Source: an uncultured Lachnospiraceae bacterium (GTDB taxonomy: Bacteria; Bacillota; Clostridia; Lachnospirales; Lachnospiraceae). Taken from it: a DNA stretch of 64,000 nucleotides. Made by a program: the position numbers and the translations under genes. How positions within the stretch are numbered: position 1 is the first letter of the stretch; every line of letters starts with the position of its first letter. Below the pieces are notes generated by a model. It saw only the letters and a program-made list of their open reading frames with translations. It had not been told where the DNA came from and searched no databases. The DNA lies in NCBI GenBank assembly GCA_910577015.1, contig CAJTKU010000006.1:1-64000 (forward strand), read 5' to 3'. Positions 1-6,491 of this stretch are shown piece after piece.

Positions 1-95
1 CAACCTCCAAATGCCGGCGTTTTTACACGGTCCTTTATGGAATCAAATGCACGCCCCGCCCGCCGCCATACAAAATGCTGCATTCAGGATAAGGG
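1..95 (-). repeat. Palindromic repeat family, copy 1 (cut by the window start)
   Basis: Read on the minus strand, this segment matches the left half of the element at 23863-24049. About 45 bases from the GGGGCGTGCATTTG motif to ACGCCGGC look identical, followed by GAGGTTG. The other arm lies outside the window. It sits downstream of the fliD-like gene. The copy is clear by direct comparison; its function is unknown. Confidence 0.75.
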
Positions 96-102
96 CGCGC
101 AT

Positions 103-152
103 AAAAATACCGCACTATGCCGATATGGGCAGGGTGCGGTGTATTGTTTTTA
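103..152 (-). terminator. Terminator of the fliD-like gene
   Basis: On the minus strand, just after the stop codon, an imperfect stem (ATACACCGCACCCTGCC paired with GGCATAGTGCGGTATTTTT) closes on a short ATATC loop and is followed by a T-rich run. The plus strand also ends in T residues, so it may work in both directions. Confidence 0.7.
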
Positions 153-154
153 TA

Positions 155-1450
155 TTAACAGTAACTGCTGAACATCATGCCGCTGTATGCGCTGGTGATG
201 TAAGGGGTGGCAAAATTGTGTTTCGGGTTTTTGTATGCCACGATGGTGCGGTCAACATATTGCATCGGGTCAAGGGCAACCTGCGTGGTCTTTTGCATCA
301 GGGCGCCGGCAAAATTTTTAAAGGTATCGAAAGAGAAAGAGCCGTCGGCAGAAGAAGCGGATTCCTGCAGGACATTTTCATCTATGGAAATCGTGTTATC
401 TGACTGCAGGCTGATGCCCATCTGCTTCATTTCCGCCTGATAATGCAGGGCAATGGTGTTCATTTCTTTTATCAGTTTGCCGCTTAAGGACTGCTTTTGC
501 TGATAAACGCCGGTGTTGGCAATAAAGGTATTGTAACTGCCAATCAGGGAATTGACATTGTCAGTCAAGGACTCCACGTCTGTTTTCAGACCAATGGAAA
601 CAGGGGTTTCAGGGTCGCTTACACCTTTGATTTCCACTTCAAACAGCTTACCTACCGTAAAGGTATTGGAAGTTGTGCTGCGGGGCTCCCCGTTTATGAG
701 CAGGGAAGAGTTGGCAGGCGGCCTGGAAACGAAATTCAGTCCAAAGTAGTCTACGGTGCCGGATTGCTTGCTGGTATGGGTATCCGAAATTTTAAATATT
801 TCACTTTTTCCTTCCGGCACGCCGGTAGCTGCGGAAGTCAGCCGGATGGAACTGCGGGCATTGCCCTCATCCAGACGGGCGTGAATCCCGATATCGGCGT
901 TGTTTACAAGGCGAATCAGTCGTTCCTGTATATCTTTGTTGGTGTCGCCTTGATTTATATTAAATTGAAATTCATAGTTTAAGTCGTTGATGGTGACGTC
1001 AAATGAATAAGTATCCGCCGGCAGTGATACAGGTTCATCCGGCAGAAATGCACCCATGTTTTCCTGGGAAACGGCAAGGCTGTTTACGGTAAGCGTAAAG
1101 GATGGGGAAGGACCTTCTTCCCTTCCGCTTCCTACATAAGAAACAGAAGCAATATCCGAATCTGAGGAGTATGCCGCTTTTTTCGCCAGCGCCTGACCGG
1201 CATCCAGTCCTCCGAGGGAGGCAATGGAGTTGTGCAGAAGCCGTGCGTTTTCTTTAATGCTGATGGCATATTCCTGTGTTGCCCGGCCCTTTGTTTCAAG
1301 ATACCAGGGGGAATCTTTATTCAGTTTTACAATGGAATTGTAAATGCTTCGCAGCTCACTTTTTTTGTGTGTGTCGTAACGTGTGATGCTTTTGGGTGCG
1401 TAAGCGGTAAGATAATGATTATAGACATTTGCTGTCAAAGCGCTGTTCAC
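155..1450 (-). CDS. FliD-like flagellar hook-associated (filament cap) protein
   Basis: This 431-residue protein resembles FliD/HAP2, the cap that helps flagellin subunits add at the filament tip. The C-terminal third has the family's features: a helical stretch NSLIGSYNTFI followed by MKQMGISLQSDNTISIDENVL-like sequence, close to the FliD C-terminal pattern (GISL..DGTLSLDE). The start is GTG at 1450, placed about 8 bases after AAAGGAGG. There is no signal peptide, as expected for export through the flagellar apparatus. No other flagellar gene is visible nearby, which is odd for a structural flagellar protein. It could be a remnant or dispersed flagellar gene, or a FliD-domain protein with another role. 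The family call is moderately sure; the cap role is inferred. Confidence 0.65.
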   Translation of the reverse strand: MNSALTANVYNHYLTAYAPKSITRYDTHKKSELRSIYNSIVKLNKDSPWYLETKGRATQEYAISIKENARLLHNSIASLGGLDAGQALAKKAAYSSDSDIASVSYVGSGREEGPSPSFTLTVNSLAVSQENMGAFLPDEPVSLPADTYSFDVTINDLNYEFQFNINQGDTNKDIQERLIRLVNNADIGIHARLDEGNARSSIRLTSAATGVPEGKSEIFKISDTHTSKQSGTVDYFGLNFVSRPPANSSLLINGEPRSTTSNTFTVGKLFEVEIKGVSDPETPVSIGLKTDVESLTDNVNSLIGSYNTFIANTGVYQQKQSLSGKLIKEMNTIALHYQAEMKQMGISLQSDNTISIDENVLQESASSADGSFSFDTFKNFAGALMQKTTQVALDPMQYVDRTIVAYKNPKHNFATPYITSAYSGMMFSSYC

Positions 1451-1585
1451 ACTGGATTCCTCCTTTCTGCATATACTTAAAGGACCTGATATTATATAAT
1501 ATGCCCCACATGGGCATAATGACCGACTTTTATGCTTTTATTGTAGCATTTTTTCCTGCGTTAGGCAATATGCTTTTTGCCAGAA

Positions 1586-1612
1586 TTTACATGACGGCAG
1601 CCGTTATGTAAA
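1586..1612 (-). terminator. Palindrome after the hemerythrin gene, possible terminator
   Basis: TTTACAT-g-ACGGC pairs with GCCGT-t-ATGTAAA just beyond the stop of the gene ending at 1622. There is no strong T run on the minus strand, so termination is only plausible. Confidence 0.35.
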
Positions 1613-1621
1613 TTCCGAAAT

Positions 1622-2500
1622 TTATTTTTTGATGCAGAACGCAAAATATCCTTTTCCCGTGTCAAACAGCAGGCTGTAAAATGGATATCCGTCTTCAAAT
1701 TCCTGCTGAAGCTGTTCCATTGTAATGATATGGCATCCCGCCGGTTTAAATTGGGAGGAAGACGGAAAATATGTGCCGATTTCCCCGGTAAGTTGTCCGG
1801 AAAGTTCTTTGGCGGCATTCACCACAAGCCGGTCCACTTTCATTAACTGCATATCCAGCATGGAACTTACGGTATGAAGGACAAGACTTTCTTCAAGAAC
1901 CAGAAAGACCCGGACGCTCTGCCCTTCCGGGGTGAGGTAAGTCAGACGGATAATCAGGTTTTCTCCAAAGTTTTCCCCGCTGTAGTGCTGGCTGACAATA
2001 TCAATTTGTAATTTAAAGATTTCTTCCATGGTACAGGCTATCGCGTCTTCCAGCGCTTTCATATCTTTTCCGGCAGGGTCTTTTTTCCATTTATTTGAAA
2101 TTTTCCCTGTGATGGCCCGGTCTTCAATCATAATATGTGCAGTCAGCCATCCAAGGCAGATGCCTATAAAGTGGTGTATGGACTCTTCTGAATAATCTGA
2201 TGCAGTTAAATCTTTTTCGAGGGCGGGAAGAGTCTGATAGCGCAGGTTATCATGCAGGCGCTTGTGCATTTCATATCCGTTGTAACCGATGGAAAGCATG
2301 TATGCTTCTTCCTGCGCAAAATGTCTTACGGCATAGTTTTTAAAATATTTGATTCCTTCTGCGCATGCCCATTTTCCGTGATTTTCATTGTCACTGAGGT
2401 AAATCAGCCTGCGTACAATCGAAAAAAGTTTCCGATGGGCTTTATCTATGGAATCCACGCCGATGTTAAACTGTTCGTTCCAATCCGTGTTTTTCATCAT
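1622..2500 (-). CDS. Bacteriohemerythrin with a C-terminal CheX-like domain
   Basis: Residues 1-140 form a hemerythrin domain that would bind O2 or sense metal/oxygen at a di-iron site. Ligand-type motifs appear in order: W near the start, DKAHRKLF, HFAQEEAYM, HKRLHDN and HIMIED. The remaining ~150 residues do not belong to the hemerythrin fold; they contain a TMEEIFKLQ start and a VNAAKELSGQLTG segment resembling the CheX/CheC phosphatase family. The start is one of two adjacent ATGs after TAAAGGAACAAAA; the longer frame to 2563 lacks a ribosome site. The gene diverges from rpmG-secE. Oxygen sensing tied to chemotaxis would fit the neighbouring fliD-like gene, but this is inference; the CheX call is tentative. 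Confidence 0.7.
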   Translation of the reverse strand: MMKNTDWNEQFNIGVDSIDKAHRKLFSIVRRLIYLSDNENHGKWACAEGIKYFKNYAVRHFAQEEAYMLSIGYNGYEMHKRLHDNLRYQTLPALEKDLTASDYSEESIHHFIGICLGWLTAHIMIEDRAITGKISNKWKKDPAGKDMKALEDAIACTMEEIFKLQIDIVSQHYSGENFGENLIIRLTYLTPEGQSVRVFLVLEESLVLHTVSSMLDMQLMKVDRLVVNAAKELSGQLTGEIGTYFPSSSQFKPAGCHIITMEQLQQEFEDGYPFYSLLFDTGKGYFAFCIKK

Positions 2501-2597
2501 TTTTGTTCCTTTATTTTTTATATCTGCTATTAATATATGACAAAAAACAGCAATATGTTTCAAATTGCGCCGTTCTGATAAATTTAACAGAAATACA

Positions 2598-2626
2598 TTG
2601 ACTGAAAGCCTTGTGTGTGGTATAGT
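2598..2626 (+). promoter_or_regulatory. Sigma-A promoter of rpmG-secE-nusG
   Basis: TTGACT (2598-2603), a 17-base spacer and TATAGT (2621-2626) form a near-consensus vegetative promoter about 80 bases upstream of rpmG. Confidence 0.85.
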
Positions 2627-2704
2627 ATCTAAGCGAGATAAGATTTAGGTCTTTTTTTTATGCATATTTTTATTCAGGACAAAAAAGCACGCGGAGGTGG
2701 AAAA

Positions 2705-2854
2705 ATGCGTACAAAAATAACATTGGCATGTACAGAGTGCAAGCAGCGTAATTACAACACTACGAAGGATAAGAAGACTCATCCCGACAGAATGGAAATC
2801 AAGAAATATTGCAGGTTCTGCAAGACTCACACGATGCACAAAGAAACCAAATAG
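2705..2854 (+). CDS. rpmG: 50S ribosomal protein L33
   Basis: A 49-residue protein of normal L33 length. It carries the zinc-binding form: CTEC near residue 9 and CRFC near residue 36, with the typical KKYCRFC-K-HT-H-E ending. The start at 2705 follows GGAGGTGGAAAA; an upstream in-frame ATG at 2660 lacks a good ribosome site and would add a non-family extension. It is first of rpmG-secE-nusG, the usual Firmicutes order. Confidence 0.97.
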   Translation: MRTKITLACTECKQRNYNTTKDKKTHPDRMEIKKYCRFCKTHTMHKETK

Positions 2855-2877
2855 CATTTGGTCTGAAAGGAGAAGCG

Positions 2878-3081
2878 ATGGCAGATTCAGCAGAAAAAAC
2901 AAAGAAGCAGGGTTTCTTTAAAAACGTTCAGACAGAGTTCAAAAAAGTTTCGTGGCCGGACAGGAAGAGCATGTTCAAACAGTCGGTTGCGGTAGTTGCA
3001 ATTTCGATTGTCGCAGGAGTTATCATTGCCATGATAGATTATGCGGCTAAGTTTGGCGTGAATTTCTTAACATCATTATAG
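2878..3081 (+). CDS. secE: Preprotein translocase subunit SecE
   Basis: A 67-residue single-span SecE, the small stabilising subunit of the SecYEG membrane channel. It shows the conserved amphipathic helix with VKKVSWP-type sequence (TEFKKVSWPDRKS) followed by one transmembrane helix (about residues 38-60). The start at 2878 follows GAAAGGAGAAGCG. The gene lies 23 bases after rpmG and 15 bases before nusG. Confidence 0.96.
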   Translation: MADSAEKTKKQGFFKNVQTEFKKVSWPDRKSMFKQSVAVVAISIVAGVIIAMIDYAAKFGVNFLTSL

Positions 3082-3096
3082 AGCGAGGGTGATTGC

Positions 3097-3615
3097 ATGG
3101 CAGAGGCAAATTGGTATGTAGTGCATACGTACTCCGGATACGAAAACAAAGTCAAAGCCAATATTGAAAAGACCATTGAAAACAACAAGCATCTTGCAGA
3201 AGAAATTCTGGAGGTCAGGGTACCCATGCAGGATGTTGTGGAGATTAAGAACGGCGCTAAAAAGACGGTTCAGAAAAAAATGTTTCCCGGCTATGTTCTG
3301 ATTAATATGGTGATGAATGACGATACATGGTATGTTGTCCGCAACACAAGGGGCGTAACGGGGTTTGTAGGACCGGGAAGCAAGCCGGTACCGCTTACGG
3401 AAGCGGAAATGAAACCTCTTGGCATCAAAACGGAAAATGTTACCATTGATTTTGGCGAGGGTGACAGTATTGCAGTTGTGGCCGGCGTATGGAAGGATAC
3501 CGTAGGCGTTGTACAGAAATTGGATTTTGGTAAGCAGACCGCTACCATCAATGTGGAACTGTTTGGCAGGGAAACACCTGTTGAAATCAGTTTTGCGGAA
3601 GTCAGAAGACTTTAA
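3097..3615 (+). CDS. nusG: Transcription termination/antitermination factor NusG
   Basis: A 172-residue protein of normal NusG length. The N-terminal NGN domain starts NWYVVHTYSGYENKV, and a C-terminal KOW motif lies around residues 122-150 (DSIAVVAGVWKDTVGVVQ). NusG binds RNA polymerase, controls pausing and termination, and links polymerase to the ribosome. The start follows GAGCGAGGGTGATTGC. The secE-nusG-rplK order is canonical. Confidence 0.97.
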   Translation: MAEANWYVVHTYSGYENKVKANIEKTIENNKHLAEEILEVRVPMQDVVEIKNGAKKTVQKKMFPGYVLINMVMNDDTWYVVRNTRGVTGFVGPGSKPVPLTEAEMKPLGIKTENVTIDFGEGDSIAVVAGVWKDTVGVVQKLDFGKQTATINVELFGRETPVEISFAEVRRL

Positions 3616-3707
3616 TATTTTTTATTTTGGTATTTTCCGCATAGTCTCCGGGATACCGGGCCGTGCGGATGATATAGGCAACAAAAGGCGAATCTTCGGA
3701 TAAGCCC

Positions 3708-3756
3708 GTGGGAGTTTGCAGACAGGATAATGAGACTGCAAACGCCAGAATACCAC
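3708..3756 (+). promoter_or_regulatory. Leader hairpin before rplK, candidate L1 operator
   Basis: GTTTGCAG (3714-3721) pairs perfectly with CTGCAAAC (3736-3743). An outer GTGG (3708-3711) can pair with CCAC (3753-3756), leaving an asymmetric internal loop (GA on one side, GCCAGAATA on the other). L1 is known to repress its own rplK-rplA operon by binding such an asymmetric stem in the leader. That this is the L1 site is inference; the pairing is visible. Confidence 0.5.
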
Positions 3757-3774
3757 ATTATAGGAGGTGCCATT

Positions 3775-4200
3775 ATGGCAAAGAAAGTAGAAGGATACAT
3801 TAAGTTACAGATTCCTGCCGGCAAAGCAACCCCGGCTCCGCCTGTTGGTCCTGCACTTGGACAGCATGGCGTAAACATTGTTGAATTTACAAAACAGTTC
3901 AACGCAAGAACAGCAGACAAGGGTGATGTAATCATTCCTGTCGTAATTACCGTATATGCAGACAGAAGTTTCAGTTTTGTGACAAAAACTCCGCCTGCTG
4001 CAGTACTGTTAAAGAAAGCATGTAATATCAAGTCCGGTTCAGGCGTGCCGAACAAGACAAAGGTGGCCACCATTTCCAAAGCAAAGGTACAGGAAATTGC
4101 CGAGATGAAGATGCCGGATTTAAATGCTGCCAGCCTGGAAGCGGCTATGAGCATGATTGCAGGAACAGCAAGAAGCATGGGTATTGTAGTAGAAGATTAA
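3775..4200 (+). CDS. rplK: 50S ribosomal protein L11
   Basis: A 141-residue L11 that binds the GTPase-associated centre of 23S rRNA. It starts MAKKVEGYIKLQIPAGKA with PAPPVGPALGQHGVNI, the family signature, and ends with the RNA-binding domain (MPDLNAASLEAAM-IAGTARSMG). The ATG at 3775 is preceded by TAGGAGGTGCCATT; an in-frame ATG at 3730 lies inside the leader hairpin region and is rejected. It forms an operon with rplA 56 bases downstream. Confidence 0.97.
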   Translation: MAKKVEGYIKLQIPAGKATPAPPVGPALGQHGVNIVEFTKQFNARTADKGDVIIPVVITVYADRSFSFVTKTPPAAVLLKKACNIKSGSGVPNKTKVATISKAKVQEIAEMKMPDLNAASLEAAMSMIAGTARSMGIVVED

Positions 4201-4256
4201 TTACAGACAAATTGGGAGACAGGCAACTGTCGTTGGAACCATAGGAGGATTTTAAC

Positions 4257-4946
4257 ATGAAGCATGGAAAAAAATATAACGAGGCTGCTAAATCAGTGGA
4301 CCGCACAACATTTTATGAAGCGCCGGAAGCAATCGCGCTGGTAAAGAAGATTGCATCCGCAAAGTTTGATGAAACCGTGGAAGTACACATCCGGACAGGA
4401 TGCGACGGACGTCATGCGGAGCAGCAGATTCGAGGCGCTGTTGTTCTTCCCAACGGAACCGGCAAAACAGTTAAGGTGCTGGTTTTTGCAAAGGGTGATA
4501 AGCTTGCGGAAGCAGAAGCGGCAGGCGCTGATTATGTAGGCGGCGACGAACTGATTCCGAAGATTCAGAATGACGGCTGGCTTGATTTTGATGTGGTTGT
4601 TGCAACCCCCGACATGATGGGAGTTGTAGGACGTCTTGGTAAGGTGCTCGGACCGAAAGGCCTGATGCCGAACCCCAAGGCAGGTACCGTAACCATGGAT
4701 GTAACCAAAGCGGTTAACGACATCAAGGCCGGTAAAATTGAATACAGGCTGGACAAATCCAATATTATCCACGTTCCTGTGGGTAAGACATCCTTTACGG
4801 AAGAAAAGCTTGTTGAGAATTTCAATGCCCTGATGGAAGCCATTGTAAAAGCAAGGCCTTCAGCATTGAAAGGACAGTACCTGAGAAGCATTACCCTTAC
4901 ATCTACCATGGGTCCTGGCGTGAAAGTCAGTGTTGCTAAATATTAA
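4257..4946 (+). CDS. rplA: 50S ribosomal protein L1
   Basis: A 229-residue L1, normal length, which builds the L1 stalk near the E site and represses its own mRNA in many bacteria. Visible signatures are MKHGKKYNEAAKSVD at the start, TPDMMGVVGRLGKVLGPKGLMPNPK in the middle and the SxTLTSTMGPGV ending. The start follows ATAGGAGGATTTTAAC. Confidence 0.97.
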   Translation: MKHGKKYNEAAKSVDRTTFYEAPEAIALVKKIASAKFDETVEVHIRTGCDGRHAEQQIRGAVVLPNGTGKTVKVLVFAKGDKLAEAEAAGADYVGGDELIPKIQNDGWLDFDVVVATPDMMGVVGRLGKVLGPKGLMPNPKAGTVTMDVTKAVNDIKAGKIEYRLDKSNIIHVPVGKTSFTEEKLVENFNALMEAIVKARPSALKGQYLRSITLTSTMGPGVKVSVAKY

Positions 4947-4958
4947 TTGAAATAGGTG

Positions 4959-5024
4959 GGATGGGCTGCCGCAGTGCAAAATGCGGAAACTCTATGCAGT
5001 CAGCGCTTGACAGGCAGCCCATCC
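4959..5024 (+). promoter_or_regulatory. Long-armed hairpin between rplA and the L10 leader
   Basis: GGATGGGCTGCC (4959-4970) and GGCAGCCCATCC (5013-5024) are perfect 12-base inverted arms around a 42-base loop. No T run follows, so it is not an ordinary terminator. It may be an RNA-processing site or part of an extended leader. Only the pairing is certain. Confidence 0.55.
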
Positions 5025-5040
5025 TGTGATATGCTAAACA

Positions 5041-5150
5041 ACGTGCCGAAGACAGTAGGTCCCTTATGGGGTAAGTATAAAACGCCTACCGAGGAAAGAG
5101 TTTGTCATAAGACTTTTTTGCCTTCCTGTCTTTGGGGAGGCTTTTTTATA
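5041..5150 (+). promoter_or_regulatory. Ribosomal protein L10 leader with attenuator
   Basis: The segment has the L10-leader signature: GCCGAAGACAGTAGGT pairs across a short insert with ACGCCTACCGAGGA. It is followed by a terminator-like stem (5120-5141, GCCTTCC/GGGAGGC) and a T run at 5142-5147. In Firmicutes such leaders bind L10(L12)4 and attenuate rplJ-rplL. The position directly before rplJ supports the call. Confidence 0.88.
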
Positions 5151-5210
5151 TGGAAAACTCCTTTCGGCAGGGAAGAAATTCCCACAATATTCTATAAGGA
5201 GGTAAATAAA

Positions 5211-5828
5211 ATGGCAAAGGTTGAACTGAAACAGCCTGTTGTACAGGAAATATCTGAGCGTATCAAAGACGCGCAGTCCGTTGTGCTGGTTGACCACAGA
5301 GGACTTACTGTAGAGCAGGATACACAGCTGCGCCGTGAACTGAGGGAAGCCGGTGTGACTTATAAGGTATATAAGAACACCATGATGAACTTTGCGTTCA
5401 AGGGAACAGCGTGTGAAGAACTGGCCCAGTATCTGGAAGGCCCCAGCGCCATGGCGGTGTCCACCGAAGACGCAACAGCTCCGGCAAGGGCTCTGGCCAA
5501 GTTTGCGAAGAAGGCCCCTAAGCTGGAAATCAAAGGTGGTGTTGTAGAAGGAACCGTTTATGACGCAGCCGGTATTGCAAACATTGCAAGCATTCCTTCC
5601 AGGGAAGAGTTGATTTCCAAACTGCTTGGAAGCCTGCAGTCCCCGATTACCAATTTTGCCCGTGTCATGAACCAGCTGGCAGAAAAAGGCGGCGCGTCCG
5701 CTTGTGAAGCGCCCGCAGAGGCAGCAGCAGAAGAGACACCCGCAGCAGTGACGGCAGAAGAAGCGCCCGCGGCAGCAGAAGAAGCGTCTGCAGAAGCAGC
5801 AGCTGAAGAAGCTCCCGCACAGGAATAA
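5211..5828 (+). CDS. rplJ: 50S ribosomal protein L10 with an Ala/Glu-rich tail
   Basis: L10 is the stalk base that anchors L7/L12 dimers. Residues 1-165 match the family (VVLVDHRGLTVEQDTQLRRELREAGV; YKVYKNTM). The protein is 205 residues, about 35-40 longer than usual. The extra C-terminal part is low-complexity Ala/Glu/Pro sequence that could be a flexible extension beyond the L12-binding helix. ATG 5211 follows TAAGGAGGTAAATAAA; the open frame extends upstream through the leader but has no ribosome site there. The L10 leader directly upstream probably controls it. Confidence 0.95.
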   Translation: MAKVELKQPVVQEISERIKDAQSVVLVDHRGLTVEQDTQLRRELREAGVTYKVYKNTMMNFAFKGTACEELAQYLEGPSAMAVSTEDATAPARALAKFAKKAPKLEIKGGVVEGTVYDAAGIANIASIPSREELISKLLGSLQSPITNFARVMNQLAEKGGASACEAPAEAAAEETPAAVTAEEAPAAAEEASAEAAAEEAPAQE

Positions 5829-5895
5829 GACAGTTCCGGAATCTGAAAAAAGAAACCAATCAAACGAAACGTAACGAATAATGGAGGTAATAAAA

Positions 5896-6273
5896 ATGGC
5901 TAAATTAACAGCTCAGGAACTCATTGATGCAATCAAAGAGTTAACAGTATTGGAATTAAACGACTTAGTAAAAGCATGTGAAGAAGAATTCGGCGTATCC
6001 GCAGCAGCAGGCGTTGTAGTTGCAGCAGCAGGCGCAGGCGCAGCAGAAGCAGCAGAGGAGAAGACAGAGTTCGACGTTGAACTTTCTGAAGTAGGCGCTG
6101 AGAAAGTTAAGGTTATTAAGGTTGTTCGTGAAATCACCGGCCTTGGCCTGAAAGAAGCAAAAGACCTTGTTGACGGCGCACCTAAGATGGTGAAGGAAGC
6201 AGCAACTAAGGAAGAAGCTGAAGAGATTAAGAAGAAACTGGAAGAGGTTGGCGCAAAGGTTACCTTGAAGTAA
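5896..6273 (+). CDS. rplL: 50S ribosomal protein L7/L12
   Basis: A 125-residue stalk protein with the normal design: an N-terminal dimerisation domain (LTAQELIDAIKELTVLELNDLVKACEEEFG), an Ala-rich hinge, and the C-terminal factor-binding domain with EKVKVIKVVREITGLGLKEAKDLVDGAPK. ATG 5896 follows TGGAGGTAATAAAA. It ends the rplJL unit, since a terminator follows at 6304. Confidence 0.97.
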   Translation: MAKLTAQELIDAIKELTVLELNDLVKACEEEFGVSAAAGVVVAAAGAGAAEAAEEKTEFDVELSEVGAEKVKVIKVVREITGLGLKEAKDLVDGAPKMVKEAATKEEAEEIKKKLEEVGAKVTLK

Positions 6274-6303
6274 TCGGTAAAGCATACTTTATACAGGTTC
6301 TGA

Positions 6304-6340
6304 AGCATGCATGGCATTTGAAATGTCATGCATGCTTTTT
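6304..6340 (+). terminator. Terminator after rplL
   Basis: AGCATGCATG-gc-ATT pairs with AAT-gt-CATGCATGCT (6304-6318 with 6321-6336), followed by TTTTT. Some polymerase must read through or restart, because rpoB has its own promoter just after. Confidence 0.8.
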
Positions 6341-6369
6341 CATTTATTGCAAATATTCTAAAATTTTCC

Positions 6370-6398
6370 TTGACTGGTTTTCCAATTTGTAGTATCAT
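6370..6398 (+). promoter_or_regulatory. Promoter of rpoBC
   Basis: TTGACT (6370-6375), a 17-base spacer and TATCAT (6393-6398) lie about 90 bases upstream of rpoB, after the rplL terminator. Confidence 0.75.
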
Positions 6399-6491
6399 AG
6401 ACGATGCACTATTGTGGTGAGTTATGTCTATTTGAGTATGAAAACACCGACAAAATAGGGTCAATATCATAATGAACGGGGTGAAATGTCA

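Noticed and set aside
5558..5863. Minus-strand Ala/Ser-rich frames opposite the rplJ tail
   Set aside because: They arise from the low-complexity GCAGCAGAAGAA repeats of the L10 tail and have no start signals.
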